DNA of 64,000 nt. Origin: Osedax fenrisi (taxonomy: Eukaryota; Annelida; Polychaeta; Sabellida; Siboglinidae). The stretch covers positions 35,880,769 through 35,944,768 of the forward strand of contig OZ025240.1 of the NCBI GenBank assembly GCA_964019155.1, written 5' to 3'. Position 1 is the first letter of the stretch. Each line of letters opens with the position of its first letter. The position numbers were made by a program, and so were the translations under genes. This document shows, in pieces, positions 37,271 through 53,519 of the stretch. Under the pieces are notes generated by a model. It was not told where the DNA came from, ran no database searches, and saw only the letters and a list, made by a program, of their open reading frames with translations.

Positions 37271-40200
37271 ATAATAATGATAAATAATATACAGGTGCAT
37301 TGACTCAATGAAAACGATAGACGTTTTGCGTCAAGTTGATATAAGAAAACAAATAAATAAATAAATACACGAATAATAATACATTTTAAAAGAAGACATT
37401 ATAATGATAACATATGTGAATATAGTCGATATTTGAAAGTAAAAAAAGATGATATGGTCCATAAGTCATCGGGAAGACTGTTTCAGTAATCAGGAGCAGT
37501 AACAGTGAAAGCAGAATCTGCACACATAGATGAGACAAACGGCACATAGAATTTCATCAGCTCACATTTGCGACTTGGACGAATATTTGCTCGAATTCTG
37601 ACTATCTTTGATATATCATACCTATAGGTATTCCGGGACTCCCATATATATCGCCTTGTGAGTGATGCAAAGAAGAAGAAACTTGAATATATCTCAAAAC
37701 TTCAACTACCAGAGAATCGCCATTAATGAATGTATAGTTATGGTTATATCAGTACGATTAATCTTAAATAATATGCGAACAGCTCTACGTTGTATTGAAT
37801 CAAATTGTTTCATACATTTTTGCGGAAATTTAATAAAAAGCGAATTACAATATCTAAGTCTACTAAATACTAATGAATGTAATAATGATTTAGTTGAAAT
37901 GTTAGCTTAGAACGAGCATTACCTATACTATACGGGAAATAATTAGCAGTGCGGACAGTTTTTGATATATGTACTGAATAATCTAGTGCATTAGTAATAG
38001 TAAAACCTAGAGTAGTGATGGTGTTTGAGATAGGAAGTAAGGTAAGGAATGGATGAGTGAGAGTAATTTTAGAAAGAGATCTAGAAATTATAATGCTTTT
38101 AGTTTTAGTAATATTTAATGAAAGAGAATTACAGGAAAACCAATTTATCAAATCATTAATACGTATTAACTATACAGTTAACAATTGTATTATTGAATCA
38201 ATTATCAATTGAATTATGTCAATATCAGAACAAGGTGGAAAAAAAGTATAAATTTGTAAGTAATCAGCAAAGATTTGATAACGAATATATGGGAATTTAA
38301 AAAATCAAATTAATGGGAAAGATATATAAAATAAAAATAATCGGAGCCAGTACTGATCCTTGATGAACGCATTGAGTGTGATCAAATGGAGCCGACAAAG
38401 ATGACTTGATCTTTACCGAATATATTCTATTAGATACAAATGACATCAACCAGTTGTGAACTTGCCATTGAATACCTATTTACCGTAAACGGTAAGAAAT
38501 AATTATATGATTTAACGTATCAAAGGCACTAGACAGATCAAGAAGAACCAAATAACAAGAAGACTTATTAATCATATATAGTATAATATCATTAAACAAA
38601 ATGTTTAGGGCAGTTTCTGTACTACGATTGGGAAGGTATGAACTCTGAAAGCAATCCACAATATAGTTATTACATAATCAATAATATGACGCGCAACTAT
38701 GCGTTCCATAGAAATTGATGACAATTGCGAAACAGGGCGATAGTTGGATAGTTTAGAAGAATCAAGATTATTTTTCTTTAATATCGGAGTGATCTAGTGG
38801 TGCATACTTCATCGATTGTGGAACAATGAATGAAGATAATGATACACGAATTATACCAGTAATTATATAATTTAGATAGGGAGATAATATACTAAGTACA
38901 TTAAGAGGAAGAGGGTCAAGTGGTGAATTGGATTTCAAACAAGACATTAGAGAAAGGACAATAGAAGAAGTAGTTACATAAAAACAAGACGAGTGAGTAT
39001 CAGAGAAAAAGTGTGGATTTTTAAAATATATAGAATCTTCTACAGGAAGATCTTCTATTATTTTTAAAACTTTATTTTGAAAATTTCAGCAAAAAAAGAA
39101 CAAAGATTATCACCAGAACCATCTGGTAGATTTTTATTTCGAGTTTTACCAATTAGAAAAAAGCTAAATTAAAAGCTTCTTTGGAATCATACTTATCAAG
39201 TTTATCAGTATAAAAGGACAATTTTGCTGCTGATAACTTTTTATGAAGATCTTATATTTGTGAAAGATTCAAGATGAGTAAATCGTATGCTTAGTTTGAA
39301 TTTCAACTGATGGTAGCGAAGTCTTCTTCCTAGAAGAACAAGGTCATTGTTAAATCAAGTGAGCACCATATTTATTGGTACTAATAATTAAAGGTGAATG
39401 TGCATCAAGAGAATATTGTAATGCGTCATTACAATTATTATAATATATGAAATTCACTAAAGATGTATGATGTAAAGATATATATATATATAAATATACA
39501 GAAATGACGAACAATTGTAGATTTTTGAAATGTTTCTGTAGTCTTTAACATAAATATAAAAGGAGAGACAAGTATATCAAAATAAATAACAAAATGGTCA
39601 GAAATGAGATTATCATGAGTGGGTTTAGAAATAATAGCTGAATCAGGGGGAATAATTATCAAATCCATAGTATTACCACTATTATGTGTTGGGAAATCAA
39701 CATGTTGATTGTAAGAATATTCAAAGATAAGCTTCTTAAAATATTCAGAGCATAACGAATGTGTATTAACTTGAACATTAAAATGACCAATAATTATCAA
39801 ATTATATATCGATATTGATTCAAAATGGGATTCAAGTTCAGATAAAAAGTTGGTAAATAATGATGATGGTGGACGATAAATAAGAATAAGGTGAATACTA
39901 ATTGAAGGTAACAAAAACGACAACTGAGTATTTTGCAAGATAATTACTAAGAATAGATGATGATAGTAGATTACATTCAGAAGAATAAAGAAAATCTAAT
40001 CCTCCTCCACGGGATGACGATATTCTGTTCGCTTGAATTATATTGAACTTAGTTGGAGTCATTTATGAAGGAATGGAAGATTCATTATGCGTCAGCCATG
40101 TCTCAGTAATAGCAACTATAGAACTTCTAGAATCAATAATACATGTATATATATTATCAGCCTTATTACGAACTGACCGTGTAGAACAACATATAACAAG

Positions 40201-41548
40201 ATATATATTATGTTTAGGATGTCGAGAAAGGATATCATGATTACACTCATCTAGTCAGTCTGATGAATAAGATACAATTGAGGATACATATATGTACATA
40301 TGTACATATGTACATGTAATACATTATAAAATTATTAAGTATTACATAATTATTTCAATACATTGACAAACTATCATTAACATTTAATAATAATGTGTTT
40401 TTTAGATATATTTTAAAATTATGATAATTTTATAATACATATTATTAAATATAAATATATAAATAATGAAAACATTAATCACCTATATATATACTATAAC
40501 TATACTATATTAATATACGTACCTCTTATTTAAGCCGTACACATTCACGTTGAAAATACCAGGTCTGGAACCATTTAAAGGGGGTTCCGTATAAAATCCG
40601 GTAGGTCCCCCTGGAATGTGTAACACGTTCAACCTATAGTTTGTATGTTCACTATGAATCATCGCCATCAGAATAAATTATCATTATTATTGAATGATTG
40701 ATTGATAATTAATTTAAATACATACTCGGAATATGTACTCGAAAGTATCTAGTATAAATATTTGCTAACATACGTAATATATTATAGTATATTCGAGTAT
40801 TCGAATAATATAAATAATCATTTAAAATAGTCATACAATTCCTATAGTAACTATAAAGTTAACTACTATAAAATGAACTATAAAGTATAATTTGATGCTA
40901 GAACAATGCGGACAGGTGATATTATTTAAAATACCTATTACGTTAAAGATAAAAGCTAATTATAAATTTGTATATGAAATACAATTTGTATAATTAAAAC
41001 ATATATTTTGAAGTAAACTTATATATATAGCCTATATAATATACGATATTACAGGATATATAGGATATCTAAGCCTATACATATTAACCGTATATTCAAA
41101 TATTAATTTAATTTATATCATCTTATACTTTTAATATAAATATAAGCAGTGACTACATTTATACAATACAAGTATACGTGGATAGCACATTTAACCTGTC
41201 ACTCAATATTGAAAGTCATATTTAGATAGTATATTGATCATTTTTATATTAAATTGTTGGTTAAATTAGCCTTCAATTTAAGAAGTAAATATAAAAGTGA
41301 TAAATAATTAAAGTATAAATAATTAATATTTACTATATAATAATATTTATATAACATAAAAAAATAATAACTTTACAGGGATAGTAGTAATAGTATTGAA
41401 AACTTTATATAATTGACTATGAACGCTTTTCAATTTTCTATTTATATCAGCTGTAAATTCTTCCTGCGAATGTGGAATATTTATTGTCTGAATATATTTA
41501 GGTACATACAAATATATGAAGTCCTATATATAATCATATATATATAAC

Positions 41549-41591
<43 letters not shown>

Positions 41592-44500
41592 ATAAGGATT
41601 ACTTCTGATTTATAAAAATTAGACGGGTCTGCATATATTTTCTTTTTGAATTCTTTCAGATTTCCATCAGGTTGTTCATTCTTTATTACCTAATATTAGT
41701 ATGAACTATATATAAACTATATGAACTATATGAACTATATTAAACTATTATTATCAATAGAAATGTTCAGTTATATTAAGAAAACATATGTTATATGAAT
41801 CATATAATATGATACAACATATCATATGATATTATTAATTAATTTCTTAAAAAATTAAATTGATTATTATAATTGATGTTTTATTGAAAACTCTACCTTT
41901 ATCATACTCTGCTCGATATCTCGAACTTGACCTAATCCTATATCATGAATATGTTGAGGCGTTACTTCATCTATATTGATAGACAGGTGCCATTTAAGAC
42001 ACGCCTTATAATACTCTTCTCCATTGGGCAGAGACCAGATTCCTTCTACCCGCCTCGCCAATGGAAGGTATTCCTGAAAAGTAATAGGATATTCGTTAGA
42101 GTTATGTTCCCTTTATACCTAATTTAATATTTGTTAATTTTAATTGGTGTATTATTTTATTATGTCGATTTAATTAAGTTGCAAGACATACAAATTATGT
42201 AAAATCTGTATAGGTATTTTAACCTACATATATTTAAATGTGTGTATTTACTGTATAAGTATACTTTAATAATTAATTGAGATATTATAACTGATGCTTG
42301 TAATTATTACTATATAACAGGTAAAAAGAGGTCGGAGTAATACACAATTAACTGAATAACATCACTATACATATTAGTATAGTATACTAACTATAGTGAT
42401 ATATATCATATGGGGCGTCGGAAGGGGGGGGGCGGGGGGTATCGGACCCCCCCATTCAAAAATATGGGGGGGGGCGAAGTATGTTTTGCCCCCCCCATGA
42501 AATATGTATTAATAAATTTTATATATATTAAATGTAGTATATTGTCTTTGTTAATACAATTTTTTTTCTAAAGAATGTTACCAAACATATGGGGGGGGGG
42601 CTAAGTATTGTTTGCCCCCCCCCCCATCCATGAAATATGGTAATATTCATGAGAGAATCTCTGAGAGATACTTGTTATCTGGTGATATTAAGAATGAAAT
42701 TATTCAACTATATAAATCTGAATTATTAAATATTTGATTGAAAGATATTAATGGGACTTTCTTAATTCAATGTGATGGAATTTAAGATATATTGTTCATT
42801 ATTTGACATAAAAACTAGAAATTAAAGAAATATGCATAGGAATATGCAATATGACTGAGGATACAACTTAGAAAATATAGCAAATTTAATGTTATCTGAA
42901 CTTTAACATCTTAACTTGCCTATTTCTAAATTAAGAGGACATTCATATGACGGTGTAGCTAATATGTCTGGTCAATATAATGTTGTAAATACTTTAATAA
43001 TGAATAGACATCCTTTACATTTTGATACACAATGTGGAGCTCATCGCATAAACTTAATAGCATAATAATTAGATAATAATATAAATATAAGAAAAGCCTT
43101 GAGAGTGGTTTATGATTTGGGATTATTATATGAACAAACTATCAAATTAAGGATTGTATATAATACTAATAATAACAAAGCAAATACATTGAAACCATTA
43201 TGCCCAATAAGATGGACTGGAAAATCATGTATTAAAAACACATTAGATCAATATAGTGGTATAAATGATGCACTGAAATAATATAAAAAATTAGATTATA
43301 TTACCAATGACCACAAATATATTGCAAATTTATTATTAAAAAATATGAATAAGTCAAATATTTGTTATATGAATATTTCAAGTTTGATATTTGAAAGCTT
43401 GGATATGAAGGTGAAAGCTTTCATGATACCAACAAATACTATTGAAGGTAACATTTATAAAAATATACTTGAAAGCATATATTATTATAATTATATATAA
43501 TCATAATAATACTCAATAATAAATAAACCTAAAGGATTATATAATAGTAAAGATTATTCTAATTAAATTGAATAATGATAGACATAATTTGCACAGATTT
43601 ATTGAAGATATAGAATAAAAAGTATTTTATATTTTATATATACAAGTTTTTATATTGATTCAAGGTTAATATCTTACTTTTATAAAAAATATTATATAAA
43701 ATACAAAATAGCTTATAATAAATGTTTATTATAAAATATTATAATAATTTATTTTTATTTTAAATATATCTAATTTAATTTTCTAATTAAATCTAATTCA
43801 GAGAATAATAATAAGACATATAATATAAATTATTATAAATATTTATGAGATGAATAGTAATAAAAATTCGAAAGACATACATATTATCTAGATAACATAA
43901 TACAACATTATTAATGTTATGTTAATATAAAAATGTGATTAGATATGATCAATTAATATGTTAATATACTTTATCATTAATATTTACAGAATAAAATATA
44001 CTGAGTTGTTCGATTCCATAATGATGAAAATTAAAACCAAATGTTATACCAAGGAAATTTCATTTATAGATTCTTATAAATTAAAGGAATCATTATTACA
44101 AATAATATAATTCATGAAAAAAAGGTTGTTTTTTTAGATAAATCTTATTAATCCTATTAATTTTCTACACTAAACATTAATAAAAAATGTATGAAGAATT
44201 AACGATTGAAAGATCGAATTTACATATGTTCAAATCAATTAATAAGTTCAATACATCTGACGAGGATAAACATATATATGATGGAAAAATCTCCTAAAAT
44301 TCAAAAAATATTTTCCGGCATAATATATTTGATCACACTTTTATTGGTTTGCCCTCAAGTTCTGTGTCATGTTAGGGTGGATTTAGTAAGCTACGAATAA
44401 TAAAGACGTTGTTACGGTCTACTATGCTAGATAGTAGATTAAATGAATTAGTATTGGCAAATATCAATCAAAAAATAATTCACACAATTGAGATGGATAT

Positions 44501-47459
44501 ATTTATAAATAAAAATCTATATTTATATAATAATAAATTATTTAATGTTTATTATTTATTTTCTAATATATTCCTACTTAAGTATTGTTATAAAAATTAA
44601 ATATTATTAATTGCATATTAAAGGGTTAACATAGACTAAAGAGGTATACGATATTAATAAGATATAATTAGTAATTATATTAGTAATACATAATAGGATA
44701 TAGAATATAAAATATAAATAAATAGCCCCCCCCATACAAAATATCGTTCCGACGCCCCTATATATATGTATACATATACATGAATGTAAACGTTAGTAAG
44801 AAGTTTACTTTGACTATACCATATTTATATATATGTATGTGTGTAATCATAATAATATAATAGTATAATAATTTATAAGAAGTTTGTTTTAGTTTATAAT
44901 GTTAATTAAATATAATTAAAAATAAAAATGATTCAATATTTACTTTTAAAGATACATATATTTATATATATATATATAAACCTTACCTACGTACATTATA
45001 TGTACATTAGGGTATATAATATATACCGCATTAATGCCGACAAAACACGAGTAATATAGGCTGAAGTACGTATTACTAGATATGGCGGAATATCGAGGGA
45101 CATCGATAACTAACCAATTCTAAATAGTCCGCCATGTTCTGCATGGCTGGTCTCAGTTGATCGTGTATCACGGCGCTCATGTTCTGGCTGTCGAATGGTT
45201 AACATAATCATAAGACATCAACCCCTCGATAGGGGTAAGTGATTATACTATATGGTATAAGGTATAGGCATAATGTATATTATAGGGTTAGCAATATATA
45301 GTTAGCATACCATAGATTAGGGGAAAGTGTATAAATACAGATTATAATAAATCGGAGAATTATGTTAAATACGTGTAATTTATAAATTATAATATATCAT
45401 CTATATAAAATACTGTTTAGTAAATAATCATGCTATAAGTATATACTGCTATATACTATATTAACTATATTATTTTAATACATGAGAGTATTACGTATTT
45501 GAAGGTATTTTTTAACTAAGTTATTAATATCGATATCATTCTTTATACTAAAAATCCGCCAGATGGGTGTATTATTCATAAATATCCAGCCAATGATATT
45601 ATTCTAAATATGTGTATATATGGAATTAAATTAAAATAAGTTATTTGCAATGATTATATTCAATAAAAATACGATATATTCATAGATATATCTATAGATA
45701 AATACTATAATTATATGAATTGATGCATTTTAATAACATTTATCATATATTATATTATATATCATTATTTTTAGAAAATATAAATGTATATAATATATAA
45801 TTTAAATACGTGTAAATATAAATCAATAATTAACTAACGATAACTAATTAATATATACTCACTACGAATTAAAGTTTTCAATGTCATATAGATAGTAATT
45901 TATTTATGTATATTAGTAGCATGGATGTCTATATTAATAATTAGTAGTTTATCAATAGTTATTCTAATTAGGATGCTTAGGATGTTAGTTAAAGGCTTTG
46001 TTTTTACACAAATAGGTTTAACTATATATAATATAATTTAAAATATGTTGTATATAATTATTACAAACTACTATATTTTAATAAAGTAATAATAATCCAA
46101 TTAATTTTAAAATTGTTATATTTTAATGATAAAATACTATATTGACTATTGACTATATTTTATTTTTAGTTAATTTTCCAAAAATAAAAAATATATATGC
46201 CCTAAGTATTAATTAAGTATTTATATTTATTTTCTCTAAAGTATATATTTACTGAGAATCGTATACGATATGGTTAATATGTATAGTAATTATGTTTGTA
46301 TAAACTTACAGTATTGGGGGATAAGGGGATTCGCGGGTTTTTATGTATACAATGTATTAAGATAGGAGATATTTTTTTTGTATGTATTTAACAAATTTAA
46401 ATTTTTTTTCAGCGTCTAGGGTTTTGATCCGATTTCAATTATGTAAATTGAAAATTGTTAACCAATATAATGTTAATATAACTTGCTTATTTAAAAAAAA
46501 ATGGTTCACTGAAAATCCGAAATATTTTAAGACAAAATATGATGCTAAATTAAATTTTTTTTTTAATTGTTATAATTTTGTATATGTTATACTATGTCTA
46601 TTACATTTCTTTTAAGCAAGTTTTATTATACATATAATAATTAATACACGTTTTTAGTTTAACTATAGTTATAATCTAGTATACCCAATCATGTATAAAA
46701 GCTTGTTCCTGTTGTTTTATAAAACAATTAATAATTATAAAACAATTATGGAATACCAGCATATAATTTATATTAAATATAAATTTATAAATAGGTAAAT
46801 ATATATACTGGATATATATATATATATAAATATATATATATACTATTTATATATATATTGATATATAATTTAATATATTCAATTTAGTATGTTAAATATT
46901 TTAGATGATATTCTACAAAGCAAATATATTACTATTCATTAATTACCTTTTCTCATCCTGGATAAGTTGTCCGAATTTATAAAATTGTTTATAAAATTGA
47001 GATTTAGATTTATCTGTATCGATGAATTGAATCTCATTCTTCAGATGTTTTATGTTTAACTCCTATTGCAATTAGTTATAACGTATATATATTATATATA
47101 TATATATATATATACAGTTTATCGACTAGATAAATATATCGCTTCTTCGTTTTTCATGGTAATACCTAAATACTGATATTATATATATATATATTATTTG
47201 TGCGATTTAATATAGTTTATCATACAATGTATTCATAAAAAAAGATATAAAGATAACATGAGTTACGTAATTAAACATCACATAATAAGAACGCTGATAA
47301 CCATGACGATAGTGATAATATACTAACTACTGCTATATAATAATCCGTTATGTTCAATCGAGAAGATGTTTTCAGCCTCTGTACCACCTTATTGAACTAA
47401 TGGATAAAGCCACGTTTATTAGTATATAATTTATATTATTATATTATATACATATATTA

Positions 47460-47491
<32 letters not shown>

Positions 47492-47809
47492 ATATATATA
47501 TATATATAATATATATAATGTATTATCTCTTATCTTATATACTTTTACTCATTACAATTATTCTTATTAATAATTTTAATAAATGGTATTACTAATAATG
47601 AGGTTAAATTATGAGTTTTAAAGGAATATATTAAAACATATTTAATATAACAATATATCTATTTTGATAAATAATATATTATAAAATCTATAGATCACAA
47701 TATTAATATTTAATATTAATTTAAAATTCAAATGTAGTATATTATTTTAATTTTATTTGTTCTATTTTCTCATACAGAAACACACACGCGCGCGCAAACA
47801 CACAACCAT

Positions 47810-47851
<42 letters not shown>

Positions 47852-47956
47852 GGAAAGTCCCCTATTACCGACACACTCCTGATATCGACCCTCTCGTATC
47901 TCAGTAACTATAAGAGGTATCAACAAATTATATATAAGTATACATACCTATAGGTA

Positions 47957-48038
<82 letters not shown>

Positions 48039-51000
48039 CATAACATATTAGCAACGTTTTTCCAAAGGAAAGATATTGCACTCCTTATCTATCTCTAGTA
48101 CCTCGAAATGTAAATTTAAAATGAAAAAACAATATTAACACTAGATGGCGAAATAGTATATGAAATGTTAAATCACGTGATATTTTTATTTAAATTTCTT
48201 GTTTTCTAATTATATACTACATTTAAAATCATTACAATATAATACAATACATGTAGTTTTTTTTTAATATTAGATTTATAACAATATATTTATCATTTAT
48301 TTTATTTGTTTATATTAAATATAACTAATCAGTGTATTCTATTGTTATATAATTATATTAGCATTTTAAAATCATGTAAATACATATTATAATACAATAT
48401 ACATGTATATTGTATATAATTTATTATTTACTATTACAATAAATATAGAAATGTCTTATTATCTGAATAATACCGCTAGATGGCAATATCGAATTATTAG
48501 GTGACAGAAATATACACAAGTGCAATATCTTTCCTTTGGAAAATCTTTGATATTAGTAATGTAATGGTAAATATGAATAAGTATTTTTATTATAAAAAAA
48601 TATTCAATCATACAATTGTTATTTGATAAAATGTAATATTCTAGTTTTACTTTTTAAATATTTGAACAATAACTTTTTTTAAATCATTGTAAATACATAA
48701 TTAATAGAAAACGTAAAGCTATGCATAATATTGTAAATCAATTAAATATTTATAAATTTATAAAAATAATTTAATTTTAATAACTATTAACCAATATATT
48801 AACAAATATATCTTAATTATAGCAACCCATATGATTTTCCTATTACCGAACCCATCAATTACCCTAATACCGACCTCATGTGATTTATAATACCCAATCA
48901 AAATAGATCCATATTTTACTTTAAAATAAGTCGTAAGTTGTTTGTGTATCATTGATATATATTTAGGATTCATAATTCCAGTTGATTATATACATACTGA
49001 TTAATAAATAAATATTAAATAATATATACTATTTTAATATAATTACTATAAAGTTTAAATTTAAATTTAATATTAATATTAAAACATAAATTCAATAATA
49101 ACTAAATATCGTGCATATTATAATTAATTTTATTTATGTATATCTACTATTTCTATTGGATATTATAATACTACAATTATTTATAACACGATTATTTCAG
49201 GGGGTCGACACATGTATCCAATTACCCATATTTATTATTGCCAATATAATTATTTCAACATTTAAAATGCCACATTATTCATTGCTTTAACATTACCCTA
49301 ATTACAAAATTTTAAATAAATATATTGAATATTGAATACGTTATTATAAATAATAATTTCGAGGTCGGTAATAAGAGACTTTCCCCTATATATATATATA
49401 TATATATATATGATAACGAACATTTATACTTTGTAGAGCTATTCGTTTGATGATGTCGTCAGCATCTCTCCTGCTTTGTGTGGGCATCCATCCCAACACT
49501 CTTACCACTTCTACCAGGTAGGTTCTCATGGTCGTGAATTGTCCATAACTATGAATATATAGCGTATAGTAAATTTGATATTAATAATTAATAAGTTAAA
49601 GATAACTTATATAAAGTGTTGATGGTTAATTAATCTGTAATTAATATAATAATATAATATATTATTTAATATACTTATATTAATACCTATATTTAGTATA
49701 TTTGTAATAAATATAAAATATATAAATGATATCTAAATATTATAATAATCTATATATAATTATTATAATGAGTACACTATTAGCTTACCAGTCTTATAAA
49801 TTGAATGAACCTAATTAGGTTAACCTACTCTAAATAGTTTTTTTTAAACAAGCGACAACAACAGAAAATATAACATATTATTTTGAAGCCCTCAGGATAA
49901 CAAATTATATAACTATAAACTAGAACACTAACAGAAACAAAAAATACAATTCTTCTAATAAATATTATTAGTATACTATATATAGTACGTATTTGATATC
50001 AAAGATTTAAATTTATTTTTAATTACAAAAATAAAATGTATAATTTAAAATTATATGTGTACGTTAACACACATTTATGAAATTAAATGAATAAATCATA
50101 AAAATTCAAAATTATTAAATATATTGAGATTATTAAATATATTAATTGAATTCATTTATATATCTATATATAGGTATCTTACTTAAATTAATTTTATAAT
50201 GAATTAATTTAATAATAAATATAAATATATATAAATATATAAATGAATTCAATTAATATATTTAATAATCTCAATATATTTAATAATTTTAAATTTTTAT
50301 GATTTATTCATTTAATTTCATAAATATGTGTTAACGTATACACTTGAATAATAATTGATAAATTTAAGTTTAATTAAAAATAATAACACAATTTATTGAC
50401 ACGTAAAAATATAATACATTTCCGATTAACAATATAGGTTATGTTAACTATGTGAATACGATAATACTAGATAAAGATAATACTAGATCATATTGTAGAT
50501 ATGGCCGCAATATTTTTCGATTCATAAATACTTTGCGAATAATGTTAATATATTAATTTATTTTCAATATTTTTTTATTAGTTTAATACGTGGTGTATAT
50601 ATACATATGGTGTATATATACAGTATGTATACATGACAATTAACACATTTAAATAATATTATTATTTAATAATCACGGCTTGTAATAAGATACTCGTAAT
50701 AATAAAGTTCAGTAAAAGCAATATTATATTAATATATGTGCCTAAGTAATAAGAGAGGTGCGAGAGATCCCTATATGTTATAATGTATTAGGTAGACCGA
50801 TTTCAAAGTTAACCAGAGTGTTGTAAACTTGCTATGTCCCATAGGACTGCAGTCATATTCCAATTTAAAAACTTAACATTATTTATATGATAAACATTTA
50901 TTTAGAGATATGTTAATTATTTTATTATAAATGTATTATAAATATAATAGAATAACGTTTTTCAATTTTAGATGTTCCACTATTTTATAATGGCATTATT

Positions 51001-51152
51001 TCAACATGTACAATGTTCAGTGAACACACATTGTACACTGTACATGTATAAATAAACGTTTATTCAAAACATATTGAATACTGGACTATTACTATACTTT
51101 TTATCGTTTTTTTCTGGAACTTGATGACCATTGCAATTATAATAATTATATG

Positions 51153-51215
<63 letters not shown>

Positions 51216-53488
51216 TAAATATTATTATTATAGAATTAATTAATTTTACCAATTGTTTCTATGTAAGGAATATTTGTATTATTATTCTATCTCTTGATAT
51301 GCAATGATTAAGCTAAAATGCATGCATTTATTTTTAATATTAATATACCAGCATATTTACATATTAATTTATATACTTAAGTATACTATTAGAAATAATA
51401 ATTATTGAGTAATTAGATATAATATGATTATTAATGAATAAAAAAATGTAATATATTAAACATAATTATTAAATACCATTATTATAAAATATTTGAAATT
51501 TCGGAATAAGTATATACAACATAAAGTAGGTAACTCAATTAAATACAATATACTCTAGGATATATATATATAGTATTGTATATACTATATATTATATATA
51601 TATGAAATATATTAGTTTGAAGTAGGAGAAAGTATCCGATTACCGACCAATAATGATTATTTGTAATAAGTTATTCAATATTAAATATATTTATTTGAAA
51701 TTTTGTAATTAAGGTAATATTATGACAATGAATAATGTGGCTATTTTAAATTGTTGATATACTTATATTTACAAGAATAAACAGGGGAGTCGGTAATCGG
51801 ATACATGTGCCTAATACCGACCCCCTAAAATAATCGTGGTATACATAATTGTAGTATTATAATATCCAATAAAAATAGTAGATATACATAAATATAATTA
51901 ATTATAACATGCACTCAATTTATTTATTATTGAATTTATGTTTTAATAGTAATATTAAATTTAAATTTTAACTTTATAGTAATTATATTAAAATAGTGTA
52001 TATTATTATTTAATATTTATTTATTAATCAGTATATATATAATCAACTGGAATAATGAATCCTAAATCTATATCAATGATACACAAACAACTTACGACAT
52101 ATTTTAAAGTAAAATACGGATTTATTTTGATTGGATATTATAAATCACATGGGGTCGGTAATAGGAAAATCATATGGGTTGCTATAATTAAGATATATTG
52201 GTTGATAGTTATTCAAATTAAATTATTTTTATAATTATTATAAAAATGTTATTGATCTACAATATTATGTTCAGTGTTAAGTTTTCTTTTAATTAATAAA
52301 GAATTTACAATGATTTAAAAAATGATATTATTCAAATATTTAAAAAGTAAAAAGAGAATATTACATTTTATCAAATAACAATTGTAAGATTGAATATTTT
52401 TTAAATAAAATAATTATTCATATTTATCATTACATTACTAACAGTTCATTTATATATATTTTTTGTATATCTCTTATAGTTACTGAAATACGAGATGTGG
52501 TTGGTATTAGGAGGGGATGGGTAATCGGAGACTATATCTTATATTAAATATTTAACACATGGAATATTTTTCTAAAAAAAAACATTCATCGAATATAAGT
52601 AAATACAAAAACAGGATTAGACTTATAACGTATATTTGGCGAAACTTTTATTTTACGCACGAACAATAGTATCGTATCATGTGATCCCGTGCGTATCACG
52701 TGATAGCGTGTGTATCACGTGATAGCGTATGTATCACGTGACCACGTACTTATTATGTATTACATCATCGCCTGGGAGTTTAAATTAAATTATATATACA
52801 AATCAATATACAAACTCGATTTAAATTTATGATTTAAATATGATTAAATTAAATTCATAATATAATTTAATATGAATTATATGTCGATATAAATAATATA
52901 GAAACAAATATTTCAATTTAAACCGATTAAATAAATAAATTCATATTTTTAATAACTTATTTATAAAGAAGTTCAAATTAAAAAAAAATTAATATATTTG
53001 TATAACGCATATAAATGAATATCTCGGATATCTTTTAAATATATTGATATCTCTAAATATTATTGACATTCAATTAGATATACCACCTTAAAGTATATAT
53101 TTAGGATTACAAAAATGTACCATTAAGAAACGGTATACCGTAGAGAGTGGTATATCTATAGAGATCAGACGATGCATTATCTAACATACATCATTGGTAT
53201 GCATTATTTATGTATTCGTTAACACTTATTTACGCTATAGGTATAGTGACATATATTAAGTGATTCATAATACTTATTCGATTATCAAAAGTATGAACCC
53301 ATGGATATGAACATACTATTATCTATGATAACATGATATAATATATATATCTAAAATACAAAATAAAATATGCAATAATATCATAACAAATTGTTATATT
53401 TGATATTTCAGAAATAAATATATTATAAAATATTATAAAAGTTATCTAACTTTATTAAATACATTTTTTGTTTTAATAGATTTTTTGT

Positions 53489-53519
<31 letters not shown>

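Noticed and set aside
39438..40240. Host gene on either strand
   Set aside because: The minus frame has endonuclease motifs of an L2-like LINE and the plus frames are shadows.
46382..46615. 77-codon plus frame after a T-rich tract and CAG
   Set aside because: Phe/Asn/Lys-rich, typical of random A+T-rich DNA; no motif and antisense to the DUF885 gene.
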